A stretch of 64,000 nucleotides of DNA from Bacteroidales bacterium SW299 (lineage in GTDB: Bacteria; Bacteroidota; Bacteroidia; Bacteroidales; Bacteroidaceae). Position numbers and translations under genes: made by a program. Below the pieces are notes generated by a model. The model saw only the letters and a list, made by a program, of their open reading frames with translations. It was not told the DNA's origin and ran no database searches. How positions within the stretch are numbered: position 1 is the first letter of the stretch; every line of letters begins with the position of its first letter. Shown one piece after another: positions 19,101-28,234 of the stretch. The stretch spans positions 1 to 64,000 of the forward strand of contig SDWH01000007.1 of NCBI GenBank assembly GCA_019550975.1, written 5' to 3'.

Positions 19101-20187
19101 TTTGGTTAGGCGAATAGCGATAAGCATTGAACAAGGTCGTGTTGCTGTTGATGAAGTTTATTCCTCCTCCCCACAGGCCGGTCCATATATTGTTATATGA
19201 ATCTTGGAAGATACAGCGAACGCTGGAACTGCTTAAGCTGTATTCATTATCGCCTTCTTCGATGTAGTGTATTTTTACGTTTTCTGCTGCGGAGAAAAAA
19301 TGTTGCGAGAGATCAATTATTGCAATACCTCCAGTTTCAGTAGCTACCCATAGGCGCTTGTCATTCAACTGCCTGATATTGAAAATTCTTCCGGCTAAGG
19401 GATTGTTGTTTTTCCCGAATCGGATAAATTCAGCGTTTTCAGTATTATAAATGGCTAGCCCATTGTCTGTACCTATCCAAATGTTTCCTGTATTGTCTTG
19501 GTAGATGCAATTTACTTCATTCCCCGGTATAGATTTAGGATTTTGTGGAGAGTTCATAAAGTTTCTGACCTGTTTGTTTTTCAGTGTCAATATGGTAAGT
19601 CCTTTATTTCTATGTCCAATAAATAAGTTTCCTCTTCCATCTTCCATAGCACTCAGTACATTGTTTTCTGGAAATTGCGGAACTGTTTCAGAGTTGTAGT
19701 GGGTGCACTTTCCTGTTTCTTTGTTTAGATAATCTATACCTTTCCAATAGGTTGTGATCCATAAGTTTCCGTCGGTGGAAGGCAAGATTCCAGTTACATC
19801 ATCTGTCGCCAGACTGCTCGGATTATTCTTGTCGTGCCGGTAGACTGTAAAGGTGTTGGTTTCATAATTGAAAGCATTCAGTCCGGCTCGTTGCGTACCT
19901 ATCCATAAGACCGGTTCCTCAGGGTCGTCAAGAAGGCAGTTCAGTTCGTTTCCGGTTATGCATTGTTTCCCTTTTTCCGTTTTGTAGTAAGTAAAAAAAG
20001 AGTTCCCTTCCAGTTTGTTCAGCCCTTCCTCAGTAGCGAACCACAGGAAGCCATTTTTGTCTTCCGCGATATCTGTAACGTAGTTGTTTGAAAGTCCATT
20101 TTCAAGACCTAAACGTTGTATAGTGTAAGTTTCTGCTTGTACAATGATGGCGTTTAGCAGAAAAAAGATAAGTTGAATGTATTTCAT
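16108..20187 (-). CDS. Hybrid two-component system sensor/regulator (HTCS)
   Basis: This 1359-residue one-protein signalling system senses a glycan fragment in the periplasm and activates its PUL. The domains in order are: signal peptide (1-18); two beta-propellers of Reg_prop repeats (about 25-690) with many GNIWIGT-like motifs; a Y_Y_Y domain (about 715-780); a membrane helix (about 785-808); HisKA with THELRTPLTLI (His near 842); HATPase with DNLVSNALKYT and GTGIGLALV; a receiver domain with VEDNED and SDIMMPIMDG (phospho-Asp near 1143); and an AraC-type helix-turn-helix at the C-terminus. All key residues are present. It is divergent from the SusC operon, the usual place for an HTCS target. 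Confidence 0.97.
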   Translation of the reverse strand: MKYIQLIFFLLNAIIVQAETYTIQRLGLENGLSNNYVTDIAEDKNGFLWFATEEGLNKLEGNSFFTYYKTEKGKQCITGNELNCLLDDPEEPVLWIGTQRAGLNAFNYETNTFTVYRHDKNNPSSLATDDVTGILPSTDGNLWITTYWKGIDYLNKETGKCTHYNSETVPQFPENNVLSAMEDGRGNLFIGHRNKGLTILTLKNKQVRNFMNSPQNPKSIPGNEVNCIYQDNTGNIWIGTDNGLAIYNTENAEFIRFGKNNNPLAGRIFNIRQLNDKRLWVATETGGIAIIDLSQHFFSAAENVKIHYIEEGDNEYSLSSSSVRCIFQDSYNNIWTGLWGGGINFINSNTTLFNAYRYSPNQTGSNLNSRTASAVCTDTQNRLWVGTDGGGINLLENGKRIKTFTEKDGQISGNSVQTAFRDTKGNLWFGIFQGGIMFYDQHKRKFRQLLPNELEKADVRTIFEDPDGLMWIGTSNGIYQMTSDTKKIIKHIDVPNNLVRTILKDTAGRVWVGTFGGGLFLYSANMEHLKTFDTFASFPSNTINHIYEDCKQNIWVATGDGLIQFPPNEDLKYNVYKREKGLVNTHIRAIIEDNSGNIWLSTNKGISCLLSGYSKICNYNNKDNIPLASFTSGSVCKDTNGELYFGSIGGLCYFSPEFVLRKRTSPQAIITRINVMTPLSLHNEKEQNFQLNGRENIRLEHDQNNFQISFCIPNYALANQTEYAYMLKGMENSWYTISNDNGLTFRNLPYGTYEFLVKARIRNQKWPEKSTSLLITIAPPLWLSWWAKLGYIIFILGILSVFLHIYKRRINLEYLYESEKWSHEQEQKLNDERLRFFTNITHELRTPLTLIIGPLEDMQESTTLTGKDKRRISVIHQSAVRLLNLVNQILEFRKTETQNKKLCVCKSNIVSVVYETGLKYKELNRNPHIAISIHTEEENMELFFDKEAITIILDNLVSNALKYTEKGQISIGAQWVEEQNVRYLELSIRDTGYGISPEALSHIFERYYQEGSHHQASGTGIGLALVKNLVNLHEGTIQAESQLNVGTVFRIRLIAANTYPNALHKDEEETSSSKTPDKNDPEEMKQNTLSDNQHPVVLIVEDNEDIMTYIVDSFTDLYEVKTARNGKEGMEIALESIPDLIVSDIMMPIMDGITMCRKLKKDIRTSHIPIILLTAKDTLTDKEEGYLSGADSYLTKPFSASLLHSRINNLLTQRRHLAEHYSEKIVSEKITTKELEEKHSIITDSLNKIDKEFLDKMKHIIIENLSATEAIDINYLASTLCMSSSTLYRKTKALTGMSTNEYIRKIKMQLAEKMLLEGKYNISEIAFKVGINSTVYFRQCFKEEFGLTPSDYLKKIKEG

Positions 20188-20210
20188 CGATTTTGCTTTG
20201 CTTGTTTATT

Positions 20211-20218
20211 CAAAAATA
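20211..20218 (-). promoter_or_regulatory. -7 box for the HTCS gene
   Basis: On the minus strand this reads TATTTTTG, matching TAnnTTTG, 24 bases before the HTCS ATG. It is the mirror image of the box at 20315-20322 on the plus strand. Confidence 0.5.
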
Positions 20219-20244
20219 CTAAAAAATCTGTATACTGAGATAAA

Positions 20245-20287
20245 TAAATCGTGCAATGACGGATTTAATATCTGTCACTGCACGATT
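20245..20287. promoter_or_regulatory. Palindrome centred between the divergent PUL 1 promoters
   Basis: AAATCGTGCA (20245-20254) and TGCACGATTT (20278-20287) are perfect inverted arms. The interior TGACGGA / TCTGTCA extends the pairing with one G-U. The dyad centre (20266) coincides with the midpoint of the two divergent TATTTTTG boxes, so each arm sits about where a -33 element would be. It may be an operator for the HTCS or another regulator, or a structured element; neither is proven. Confidence 0.6.
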
Positions 20288-20314
20288 TGTTAGAAGGTTG
20301 AATGCATATAACGC

Positions 20315-20322
20315 ATATTTTT
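20315..20322 (+). promoter_or_regulatory. -7 box for the PUL 1 operon
   Basis: TATTTTTG matches TAnnTTTG and lies 62 bases before the first ATG of the operon. TTTG at 20285-20288, in the right arm of the palindrome, is somewhat far (26 bases) for a standard -33 element, as expected for an activated promoter. Confidence 0.55.
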
Positions 20323-20384
20323 GCAACAATTTATTTAACCTTTGAAACTTGAATATAGTTTTTTTAATCATAAATACTAACATT

Positions 20385-21887
20385 ATGGAAACAAAATTCT
20401 TTCGACGCTCTTTCTTGTACGCCTTTTTGGCGATAGGAGCAACTTTCACCGGATGTAGTGACGATGAGTTTGCCGATGTGGATGGATTGGAGCCTACATT
20501 GGAGTTGGCTACAGATCACGTGCGGACATTAGGTGGGTATGAGTTTCGTTTGGCAGGTACTATTACAGACAAAGATGGTATCCGGTCAATTCGTCTTTCG
20601 TGTCCTGAATTAAATCTGGACAGAACCATTGATTTATTTCAATACTATTCAGAAGTGCAGTATGAATATACTTTAGACTATGCGTTTACTGTTCCAGAAG
20701 ATTTGGATGGTGACAATTTTAATCTTAAGGTGACAGTGTCTGATGTAGGCGGGCGTACTACAGAAGGTATTATCTTAATAACGATGGATGGTGATTATGA
20801 GGATCCGATAATTACAAATCCAAGTGGAGAGCCGATCGTTGTTGTGATAAGCGAAGGTGTGCTTTCGCCACAGTCTTTGACAATCTCCGCCACTGATAAC
20901 AAGGCACTTGATTCACTTAGTATCAATGTGGAAGGTTACGGCAAGTTCATGGCTTATCCAACAGAAAGTGATCCTCGTGCCATCAACTATTCGCTTGATC
21001 TCAGTAATTTACCTGTTGAAAACAAAGATTATCAGACAACAATCATTGCATACGATACATTACTCCGGACGGATACAGTCAGTTGCGTGATTTCGGTAAC
21101 CGATTCACCGGATTATGAAAAGATGTATTTGGCGGATGTAGCTACGGAGGAAGAGTTGACGAGCGATGTATTTGGTGTTCCGATGCTGATCGATCATACA
21201 GGAGCTTTCCAGTATAGCGCACGTTATTATAATCGGAACGCAGGAACAGAAATTAGCTTTATACCGCAGAAAGACAGTTTTGGACCGACTCGCTATGGCC
21301 TTGATTCTGCCGACAAGTCGAAACTGTCAAAAGAGGCGGATGCGGAACCGATTGTATTGGAAGAAAGCAATGTTTATTATCAAATAGACTTCAATATTGC
21401 AACGCTGACCTATACGATGAAGACCTACAGCGTGAATGAGGCGGATGATCCATGGCCGTCAAGCATGGTGTATGGTGAACCTACATTGGATAAGTGGAAT
21501 GACGGTGGAAGCACTTGGATGGACTTTACTTTTGGTATGACTTCTACGAATCCTACGGAGGTAAATCCTTTTGTCCAGGACGGGAACAATCCGCATCTGT
21601 TTACTTATGATGATCCAATATATCTGCGAGCAAATGAACAAATGCATTTTATTATTCATAATTATCACACAGACCAATGGTGGGACTTTGTAAGTTGGCG
21701 CAGTGACAGTGCGACTGATCCAGAAGTATTCGGTTATAGTACTAAAAGCGCATTTAGAAACAGAAGCTATAGTGGACCGACAACGGGAGAAGATATATGG
21801 TCTGAACCTGTGGTGAAAGAAACTGGCAATTATCAGTTCTATTTCGATTCCCATCTGGGAAGGGCAAAACTAGTGAGAGTGGAATAA
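20385..21887 (+). CDS. Surface glycan-binding lipoprotein, SusE/SusF-like
   Basis: This is a 500-residue lipoprotein with signal peptide and lipobox (TFTGC) followed by SDDEF, an acidic start that fits the Bacteroides surface-export signal. The N-terminal half looks like tandem Ig-like domains (for example GTITDKDGIRSIRLS and VTVSDVGGRTTEG). The C-terminal third has aromatic-rich segments (NYHTDQWWDFVSW) and ends GNYQFYFDSHLGRAKLVRV, the kind of ending seen in SusE-type binding modules. The role is probably to hold glycan at the cell surface. The ATG at 20385 is preferred over an in-frame ATG 12 codons upstream because the signal peptide starts here. It precedes susC, whereas such genes usually follow susD. 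Confidence 0.75.
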   Translation: METKFFRRSFLYAFLAIGATFTGCSDDEFADVDGLEPTLELATDHVRTLGGYEFRLAGTITDKDGIRSIRLSCPELNLDRTIDLFQYYSEVQYEYTLDYAFTVPEDLDGDNFNLKVTVSDVGGRTTEGIILITMDGDYEDPIITNPSGEPIVVVISEGVLSPQSLTISATDNKALDSLSINVEGYGKFMAYPTESDPRAINYSLDLSNLPVENKDYQTTIIAYDTLLRTDTVSCVISVTDSPDYEKMYLADVATEEELTSDVFGVPMLIDHTGAFQYSARYYNRNAGTEISFIPQKDSFGPTRYGLDSADKSKLSKEADAEPIVLEESNVYYQIDFNIATLTYTMKTYSVNEADDPWPSSMVYGEPTLDKWNDGGSTWMDFTFGMTSTNPTEVNPFVQDGNNPHLFTYDDPIYLRANEQMHFIIHNYHTDQWWDFVSWRSDSATDPEVFGYSTKSAFRNRSYSGPTTGEDIWSEPVVKETGNYQFYFDSHLGRAKLVRVE

Positions 21888-21911
21888 TTTTAACCCAAAT
21901 AATTATCTAAT

Positions 21912-24900
21912 ATGAGAAAACAGATATTGATTATGTGTTTGTTGTTGCTATCCGTATGTGGCTATGCACAACAAATAACAGTAAAGGGAGTTGTAACAGC
22001 GGAGAGTGACAAGTTGCCTTTGATTGGGGCAACAGTGCAGTTGAAAGGTACTACAACGGGAGTAATTACCGATTTTGACGGTAATTATCAGCTTGCCGTT
22101 CCTCAAGATGGAACATTGGTCTTCTCAATGATCGGTTATAAGACTCAGGAAATCAATGTGGCAGGGAAAACAGTCATTAATGTGGTGATGAAAGATGATG
22201 TGGAAACCTTGGAAGAGGTTGTCGTTATCGGTTATGGAGCTGTGAAGAAAGGTGATCTGACCAGCTCTATCGCAGCGGTGAAAGGTGAGGATTTGCGTTC
22301 GCTGAGTACAGGTAATGCAATGAACTCTCTGCAAGGTAAAATCAGTGGAGTGCAGATTTCAAATACAGGTAGTCCGGGTGCTACTCCACGTGTCATCATC
22401 CGTGGTGTATCCACCATTAATGGTTCTAATCCGTTGTATGTGGTTGACGGTATGCCTGTTGGTGATAATATCAATTTCCTTGACCAAAATGATATAGAAA
22501 GTATGCAAGTGTTGAAAGACGCTTCTGCTTCTGCTATTTATGGTACTCGTGGATCGAACGGTGTAATTCTGATCACGACGAAGAAGGGACAGACAGGAGC
22601 TGCTAAATTTAGCTTTACGGCTTCTGCCGGTTTTCAGACAATGAAGAAGCCGAATATGGCTAAAGCTTCGGAGTATGAATATGTGTTCAAGACACGTTAT
22701 CTGAATGATGGCAGCGAGCCTCCCTATAACAGCAAAAATAATATTACCGATGCAGAAGGTACTGATTGGTGGGATGAGTCGATGCGGAAGACTGCGCTGG
22801 TTCATAACTATAATTTGAGCTTTTCTGGAGGAACCGAAAAATTAACTTATTCTGGCAGTATCGGTTATTATGGACAAGATTCACAATATAAAATTGGCAA
22901 CTGGCAGAAGCTGACAGCACGTTTCAGCATGGAGTATATTTTTAACGATATAGTTAAAGCCGGAATTGATTTCACGCCGAAATATGAGAACTGGAATGAC
23001 ACTCCCAACCTGATAGGTTCGGTAATGAATATGGATCCGACTACACCTGTTATGCGTAGCCGTGACGAATGGACAGAAAACATGCTTGATAACTATTCTC
23101 GTTCACATAACAGTGAGGTGTGGAATCCGGTTGCTTCGATGGCGCGTATGAATCAGCATAGTGATGAATATGGTTTGCTGGCTACTCCTTATATAAACAT
23201 CGAACCTATAAAAGGATTGATATTCCGTTCTCAGTTTGGATTGAATGCACGTTTCCGCCTGTCAGATACATTCACTCCGGAGTTCTTTTTGGACAATCTG
23301 GAAAAGGCCGACTATAGCACGGCTAAGCGAAATATGCATAATTGGGTGGATTGGAACTGGACTAATACATTGACTTGGATGAAGACGTTCAACGAAAAAC
23401 ATAACCTGAACCTGATGGGAGGTTATACAATGGAACGTTTCCAGTCGTATTGGCTGGAAGGTTCCCGTGACAATACTCCTACGAATGATAAGTTGTTGCA
23501 TTATGTAAGTGCCGGTACACAGAATCCTCAGGCTTCCGGTTTGAATGAATATTCTTCATTGATTTCTTATCTAGGACGTGTGATGTATAACTTCAATGAA
23601 AAGTATTATATTACAGCGTCTGTCCGTGTAGACGGTTCTTCCAAGTTTATGCCGGACAATCGTTATGCAGTATTTCCTGCAGCCTCAGTTGCTTGGCGTA
23701 TTTCGGGAGAAGATTTTATGCAGAACCAGCACATCTTTGACAATTTGAAATTGCGTGCCGGTTGGGGGCGGGTAGGTAATCAGGCAATTGATAATTCTGC
23801 CTATCAGTCTACAATTACAGCATCTGATTATGTGTTTGGTCCGGATGCAAATCGTATCATAGGAACTTCATTGGGTTCCGTAGGAAACACCTTGCTGAAG
23901 TGGGAAACGGTAGAAGACTATAACATTGGCGTGGATATGTCGTTTTTGAGAAACCGTTTGTCTGTTACAGCCGAATGGTTCCATAAACAGTCCCATGACA
24001 TGTTGATTAAAAAAGATAACATGTTGATTCTCGGTTATCCGATGTGGAACGGACAGATGTGGGAAAATGTCGGTAAGATGAAGGCTACAGGTTGGGAACT
24101 TTCTGTAAACTGGAATGACCAGCAGGGAGATTTCACTTACGGAGTGGGTTTGAATCTGTCTTCAGTGAAAAATACAGCAGAGAAGCTGACGGGTGCCCCG
24201 ATTTATACAAAGTCTTTTAAAGGCGATTATATTATTCGTAATGAAGAAGGAAGAGAAATCAGCCAGTTCTATGGATATATAGCAGACGGATTGTTCCAGA
24301 ACTGGACAGAAGTCAGGTCACATACGGGTGAACACGGTGAGATTCTGCAACCGAATGCTCAGCCGGGTGATGTTCGTTTCAGAGATTTAAATAATGATGG
24401 TGTAATCAATGACTCGGATAAAACCTATATCGGTTCTGCTTTCCCTGATCTTATGGTAGGATTGAATTTGAACTTTGCGTGGAAGAATTTAGACTTTATG
24501 GCTAATTTCTATGGAACGTTCGGAAACGATGTGTTTAATACAACAAAAGGAAGATACTCGGGCGCTGGTGGTGAAAATGTATATGCAGGAACTTACAATG
24601 CGGCTTGGCATGGAGAAGGGACAAGCTATGATATACCTCGTTTGTCGGCCAATGATGCGAACATGAACTATACCCGCATTTCAAGTTTCTATGTAGAAGA
24701 CGGTTCTTATCTGCGTTGCAAGCAACTTCAGATAGGTTATACACTTCCGAAGGATTGGACAAAGGTTTGTACATTGCGCCTTTCTTTCTCTGCTCAAAAT
24801 CCGTTCACTATCACTAAGTATTCGGGAATGGATCCGGAGGCAGCAGCTACGGGTGCGGTAACAGAGTCTGGTGTAGATGAGGCTGGCTATCCGAACCCGC

Positions 24901-24935
24901 GTACATTCTTGTTTGGAGTGAATATTAATTTCTAA
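21912..24935 (+). CDS. SusC-like TonB-dependent outer-membrane transporter (PUL 1)
   Basis: This 1007-residue beta-barrel imports oligosaccharides across the outer membrane with energy from TonB. It has a signal peptide (about 1-19), a carboxypeptidase D-like domain (ITVKGVVTAESDKLPLIGATV onward in the first 100 residues), the LEEVVVIGYG segment, a plug with SGVQISNTG and YGTRGSNGVILITTKKG, and a C-terminal barrel ending in a Phe (NINF). There is no STN domain, which fits HTCS rather than sigma/anti-sigma control. It is followed by its SusD partner after 20 bases. Confidence 0.96.
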   Translation: MRKQILIMCLLLLSVCGYAQQITVKGVVTAESDKLPLIGATVQLKGTTTGVITDFDGNYQLAVPQDGTLVFSMIGYKTQEINVAGKTVINVVMKDDVETLEEVVVIGYGAVKKGDLTSSIAAVKGEDLRSLSTGNAMNSLQGKISGVQISNTGSPGATPRVIIRGVSTINGSNPLYVVDGMPVGDNINFLDQNDIESMQVLKDASASAIYGTRGSNGVILITTKKGQTGAAKFSFTASAGFQTMKKPNMAKASEYEYVFKTRYLNDGSEPPYNSKNNITDAEGTDWWDESMRKTALVHNYNLSFSGGTEKLTYSGSIGYYGQDSQYKIGNWQKLTARFSMEYIFNDIVKAGIDFTPKYENWNDTPNLIGSVMNMDPTTPVMRSRDEWTENMLDNYSRSHNSEVWNPVASMARMNQHSDEYGLLATPYINIEPIKGLIFRSQFGLNARFRLSDTFTPEFFLDNLEKADYSTAKRNMHNWVDWNWTNTLTWMKTFNEKHNLNLMGGYTMERFQSYWLEGSRDNTPTNDKLLHYVSAGTQNPQASGLNEYSSLISYLGRVMYNFNEKYYITASVRVDGSSKFMPDNRYAVFPAASVAWRISGEDFMQNQHIFDNLKLRAGWGRVGNQAIDNSAYQSTITASDYVFGPDANRIIGTSLGSVGNTLLKWETVEDYNIGVDMSFLRNRLSVTAEWFHKQSHDMLIKKDNMLILGYPMWNGQMWENVGKMKATGWELSVNWNDQQGDFTYGVGLNLSSVKNTAEKLTGAPIYTKSFKGDYIIRNEEGREISQFYGYIADGLFQNWTEVRSHTGEHGEILQPNAQPGDVRFRDLNNDGVINDSDKTYIGSAFPDLMVGLNLNFAWKNLDFMANFYGTFGNDVFNTTKGRYSGAGGENVYAGTYNAAWHGEGTSYDIPRLSANDANMNYTRISSFYVEDGSYLRCKQLQIGYTLPKDWTKVCTLRLSFSAQNPFTITKYSGMDPEAAATGAVTESGVDEAGYPNPRTFLFGVNINF

Positions 24936-24955
24936 TCAATCAAAAAGAAAAAGTT

Positions 24956-26539
24956 ATGAGAAAATATATTTTTGGAATTTCTATTTCGGCATTTCTATTG
25001 GCCGGCTGTTCCGACTTTTTGGAGGAACCTATTTTGGGACAGCAGGATTTGACCGAATATTTTGTGAACGAAGACGAATGTGCACAGCAGATTACAGGTT
25101 GTTATCAGTCTGTCTTTTTTGACGATTGGTGGCAGATCCAGAAGTTCTATCTTTGCGGTGATATGTGTACGGATGATATGTGGATGGGAAATACCGAGCA
25201 AGATCCGGGTGAATACAAGGCCTTGGCTCATTATACGGGAGATACGCAGACTGGCGGAAACTGCTCACAAAATTTCTGGCAATACCGTTATAAGGGGATT
25301 CTGAGATGCAATGTATGTTTGGAACATATTCCGGGAGTGGACTTTCAGGATGAATCGTTAAAGAAACGTTATATAGCTGAAGCTAAATTTTTGCGTGGGT
25401 TCTTTTATTTTGACTTGGTTAGAAACTTTGGCGGCCTTCCTTTAGTGAAAGGTGTGCTGATGCCAAGCGAAATCGAAGGCATCACTCGTGCTTCGGTGGA
25501 AGAAACGTATGCACTGATTGAGCAGGACTTGAAAGAAGCAATCGTTGATCTTCCGCGGAAAAGTGAATATGCGGCTGAAGATTTGGGACGTGCCACTCAA
25601 GGGGCAGCACGTGGCATTCTGGCAAAAGCTTATCTGTATCAGGGAAAATATACAGAAGCAGAAGCCCAGTTGGATACATTGGTTCGTGTCCATAATGGGG
25701 AATATGAACTGGAAAAAGATTTTTCGAACGTATGGAGCGTTAGCAATAGAAATGGGGTGGAATCGTTGTTTGAGGTTCAAACCAACAATGACATTTCTTA
25801 TAACCTCGGGATACGTATGCCTGTAGTTTGTGGTTCGCGTAATGATTCTGGATGGGCATGGGGACTTCCTACGAGTAATCTGGAGAAAGCATTCTTGGAT
25901 GCAGGGGATGAAGAACGGTTGAAGTGGACAATTATTACAGACGGTGATCTCGTTCCTGGTGATGAAAGTCGTGGTGCGTATACAGTTGCTCCTGCAAGTC
26001 ACAAGTCGGCACGGGTAAGTCGTAAATTATATATTCCATTGGCTGACCGTCCGAATCCATACGATGCTTCACATATTCCATTAAACTATCGTCTGTTGCG
26101 CTATGCTGATGTGTTGCTGATGGATGCGGAAGTGAAGAATGCTTTAGGGAAAGATGCCGAGGCTCGTACTTCATTGAATGAAGTAAGAGGGCGCGTTGGT
26201 CTTGATCCTGTCGCTTCAAGTGTAACGGGCACGGAACTTCGTGATGCTATCCGTTTGGAACGTCGTCTGGAACTTGCCCTGGAGAATAATCGTTTGTTTG
26301 ATCTGCGTCGTTGGAAGACAGATGATGGCAAACCCATGATTTGCAGTATTATGGGGCCGAATGGAAGCTTTGTCCGCTACAACACAGAAGAATCAACAGA
26401 CCAGTATGAACTTTCTAACCAGATTGAGGCTAGTGATAAAGGAATTACTTTCACTGCGCCGAGAGATTTGTTGTTCCCTATTCCTACATCAGAAATAACT
26501 ATGTCGAATGGAACAATTGAACAGAATCCTGGATATTAA
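24956..26539 (+). CDS. SusD-like surface glycan-binding lipoprotein (PUL 1)
   Basis: SusD proteins form the lid over the SusC barrel and bind glycan. The 527-residue protein has a lipobox (LLAGC) followed by SDFLEEP, the typical SusD start, the FLRGFFYFDLVRNFGGLPL helix motif, and the C-terminal RydB/SusD segments LNEVRGRVGL and ERRLELALENNRLFDLRRWK. It ends FPIPTSEITMS...NPGY, the standard family ending. It lies between SusC and the surface GH30, with spacings of about 20 bases on each side. Confidence 0.96.
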   Translation: MRKYIFGISISAFLLAGCSDFLEEPILGQQDLTEYFVNEDECAQQITGCYQSVFFDDWWQIQKFYLCGDMCTDDMWMGNTEQDPGEYKALAHYTGDTQTGGNCSQNFWQYRYKGILRCNVCLEHIPGVDFQDESLKKRYIAEAKFLRGFFYFDLVRNFGGLPLVKGVLMPSEIEGITRASVEETYALIEQDLKEAIVDLPRKSEYAAEDLGRATQGAARGILAKAYLYQGKYTEAEAQLDTLVRVHNGEYELEKDFSNVWSVSNRNGVESLFEVQTNNDISYNLGIRMPVVCGSRNDSGWAWGLPTSNLEKAFLDAGDEERLKWTIITDGDLVPGDESRGAYTVAPASHKSARVSRKLYIPLADRPNPYDASHIPLNYRLLRYADVLLMDAEVKNALGKDAEARTSLNEVRGRVGLDPVASSVTGTELRDAIRLERRLELALENNRLFDLRRWKTDDGKPMICSIMGPNGSFVRYNTEESTDQYELSNQIEASDKGITFTAPRDLLFPIPTSEITMSNGTIEQNPGY

Positions 26540-26560
26540 TGAATAAAAAACAGAACAGTT

Positions 26561-28156
26561 ATGAAAAGAAACAGATATTTTTTGTTCGGGTTTTCTTGCT
26601 TGGCTGCATTGTCGTCATGCAGTGATGATGAAACATTTGTACCGGCATATGAGCCTCCTGTTGAAATAGACAGTACGCTGACTGTAACCGTGAACGCAGC
26701 CGAACTCTATCAGACAATTGACGGTTTTGGCGCATCGGATGCATGGATGATGGATCCGATAGGAAAACATTGGAGTGAAGATAATAGAGAGGGAATTGCA
26801 AAACTGTTGTTCTCGCGCGAGAGAGATAACCTCAATAATCCAGAAGGGATTGGACTTTCCATGTGGCGGTTTAATGTGGGGACGGGAAGTTATGATCAGG
26901 GAGATGACAGTGATATATCGGAGGCGGTCAAACGGACGGAATGTTTCTTGTCTGGAGATGGAGGTGTCTATAATTGGACCAAACAGTCAGGACAGCAGTA
27001 TTTTATGGAAAAGGCGAAAGAATATGGCTGTGAACAGTTTGTTCTGTTTAGCAACTCTGCCCCGGTTTATTTTACGGGGAACGGACGTGCTAACAATAAT
27101 ACGGACCTCCCGGAAGAAAGTTATAAGAAGTTCGGCGATTTTTTAGCTACTGTAGCTGAACATTTTCAGGGGCAGGGATATAACATCTCGTATATCAGTC
27201 CCATTAATGAGCCTGAATATGAATGGGGTGCCGGAGGACAGGAAGGATGTCGTTTCACGAACGCAGGTGTCCAAAAGGTTGCTGTGGCTTTGGATGGAAG
27301 CTTGACGGAAAAGGGACTGTCGAATACAATGATGCTTATGCCGGAAGGGGCTAAATGGGATTATTTCTATAGTACGGGCGATCGTGGAGCTGCTTACGGA
27401 AATAAGATTGATGAACTGTTTACTCCCGGTGGAAAATATTATATCGGCGATCTGTCGCATTTCCCAGATATAATCTGTGGACACAGCTATTATTTGGATA
27501 AAACATGGGATGTGCTTGAAAATACACGTATGCAAGTATATAACAAAGCTGTGGCACAAGGCTTGCGTATTTATCAAAGCGAATGGAGTATGCTTGATGA
27601 AGGATATGAGGATTATCCTAATTACGACGAGGCTACTTATATGGATCTGGCCTTGTCTATGGCAAAAGTGCTACATCATGATTTGGTTACAGCAAGTATG
27701 AGTTCGTGGTGCTACTGGACTGCTGTCAGCACAGAGGTCTACAGTCAGAAAAATCGTTTTTATCTAGTGCGCGTAATTCCTGGTGGGGGTGACTATGGTG
27801 ATATAAATGAAGACGGATCTTTCTCTGCTGGAAAGACCCTTTGGGTATTAGGTAACTATAGCTTGTTTGTAAGGCCTGGTTATCAGCGTGTTGGCGTAAA
27901 TCTTCCGAAGAATACCAAGGAGGTTTTCGGCTCTGCTTATATTTCACCGGAGAAGGACAGGCTGGTTGTGGTATATACAAACATGACAGAAAAGAATATT
28001 CAAATAGAAACATCGTTAGAGGGGATCGAAGGTGCTGTTGATTCTGTTGAACAGTTGGTAACATCCGAATCATACGACTTGGAACCGATAGAACATTATC
28101 GGGAAGGCCTGTTGCCTGCGAAATCGGTGTCAACTTTTGTCTATTCATTGAAGTGA
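26561..28156 (+). CDS. GH30 family glycosidase, surface lipoprotein
   Basis: This is a 531-residue lipoprotein (lipobox LSSC, then SDDE, so probably surface exposed) with a GH30 catalytic domain. The start of the domain reads QTIDGFGASDAW, followed by GLSMWRFNVGTGS and RTECFL. The acid/base Glu is in NEPEYEW (about residue 216), and the nucleophile Glu in YQSEWS (about 340). The C-terminal beta-domain ends in SVSTFVYS. GH30 enzymes include beta-1,6-glucanases, beta-1,6-galactanases and xylanases. The GFGASDAW/RFNxGxGS pattern reminds me most of the beta-1,6-galactanase-type group, but the subfamily is not certain. Surface location suggests an endo-acting first cut. Confidence 0.88.
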   Translation: MKRNRYFLFGFSCLAALSSCSDDETFVPAYEPPVEIDSTLTVTVNAAELYQTIDGFGASDAWMMDPIGKHWSEDNREGIAKLLFSRERDNLNNPEGIGLSMWRFNVGTGSYDQGDDSDISEAVKRTECFLSGDGGVYNWTKQSGQQYFMEKAKEYGCEQFVLFSNSAPVYFTGNGRANNNTDLPEESYKKFGDFLATVAEHFQGQGYNISYISPINEPEYEWGAGGQEGCRFTNAGVQKVAVALDGSLTEKGLSNTMMLMPEGAKWDYFYSTGDRGAAYGNKIDELFTPGGKYYIGDLSHFPDIICGHSYYLDKTWDVLENTRMQVYNKAVAQGLRIYQSEWSMLDEGYEDYPNYDEATYMDLALSMAKVLHHDLVTASMSSWCYWTAVSTEVYSQKNRFYLVRVIPGGGDYGDINEDGSFSAGKTLWVLGNYSLFVRPGYQRVGVNLPKNTKEVFGSAYISPEKDRLVVVYTNMTEKNIQIETSLEGIEGAVDSVEQLVTSESYDLEPIEHYREGLLPAKSVSTFVYSLK

Positions 28157-28234
28157 TTTGAAAAAGATTGTTTTATGAGAAAGCTGCCTCAAGCAGAAAA
28201 CAGTTGTCAGAAAACAATGTTGTCCTAACGGGAC

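Noticed and set aside
20245..20287. Invertible promoter segment (phase variation)
   Set aside because: The inverted arms enclose only 23 bases and no promoter box. Invertible PUL switches need a promoter between the arms, and no dedicated invertase gene is adjacent.
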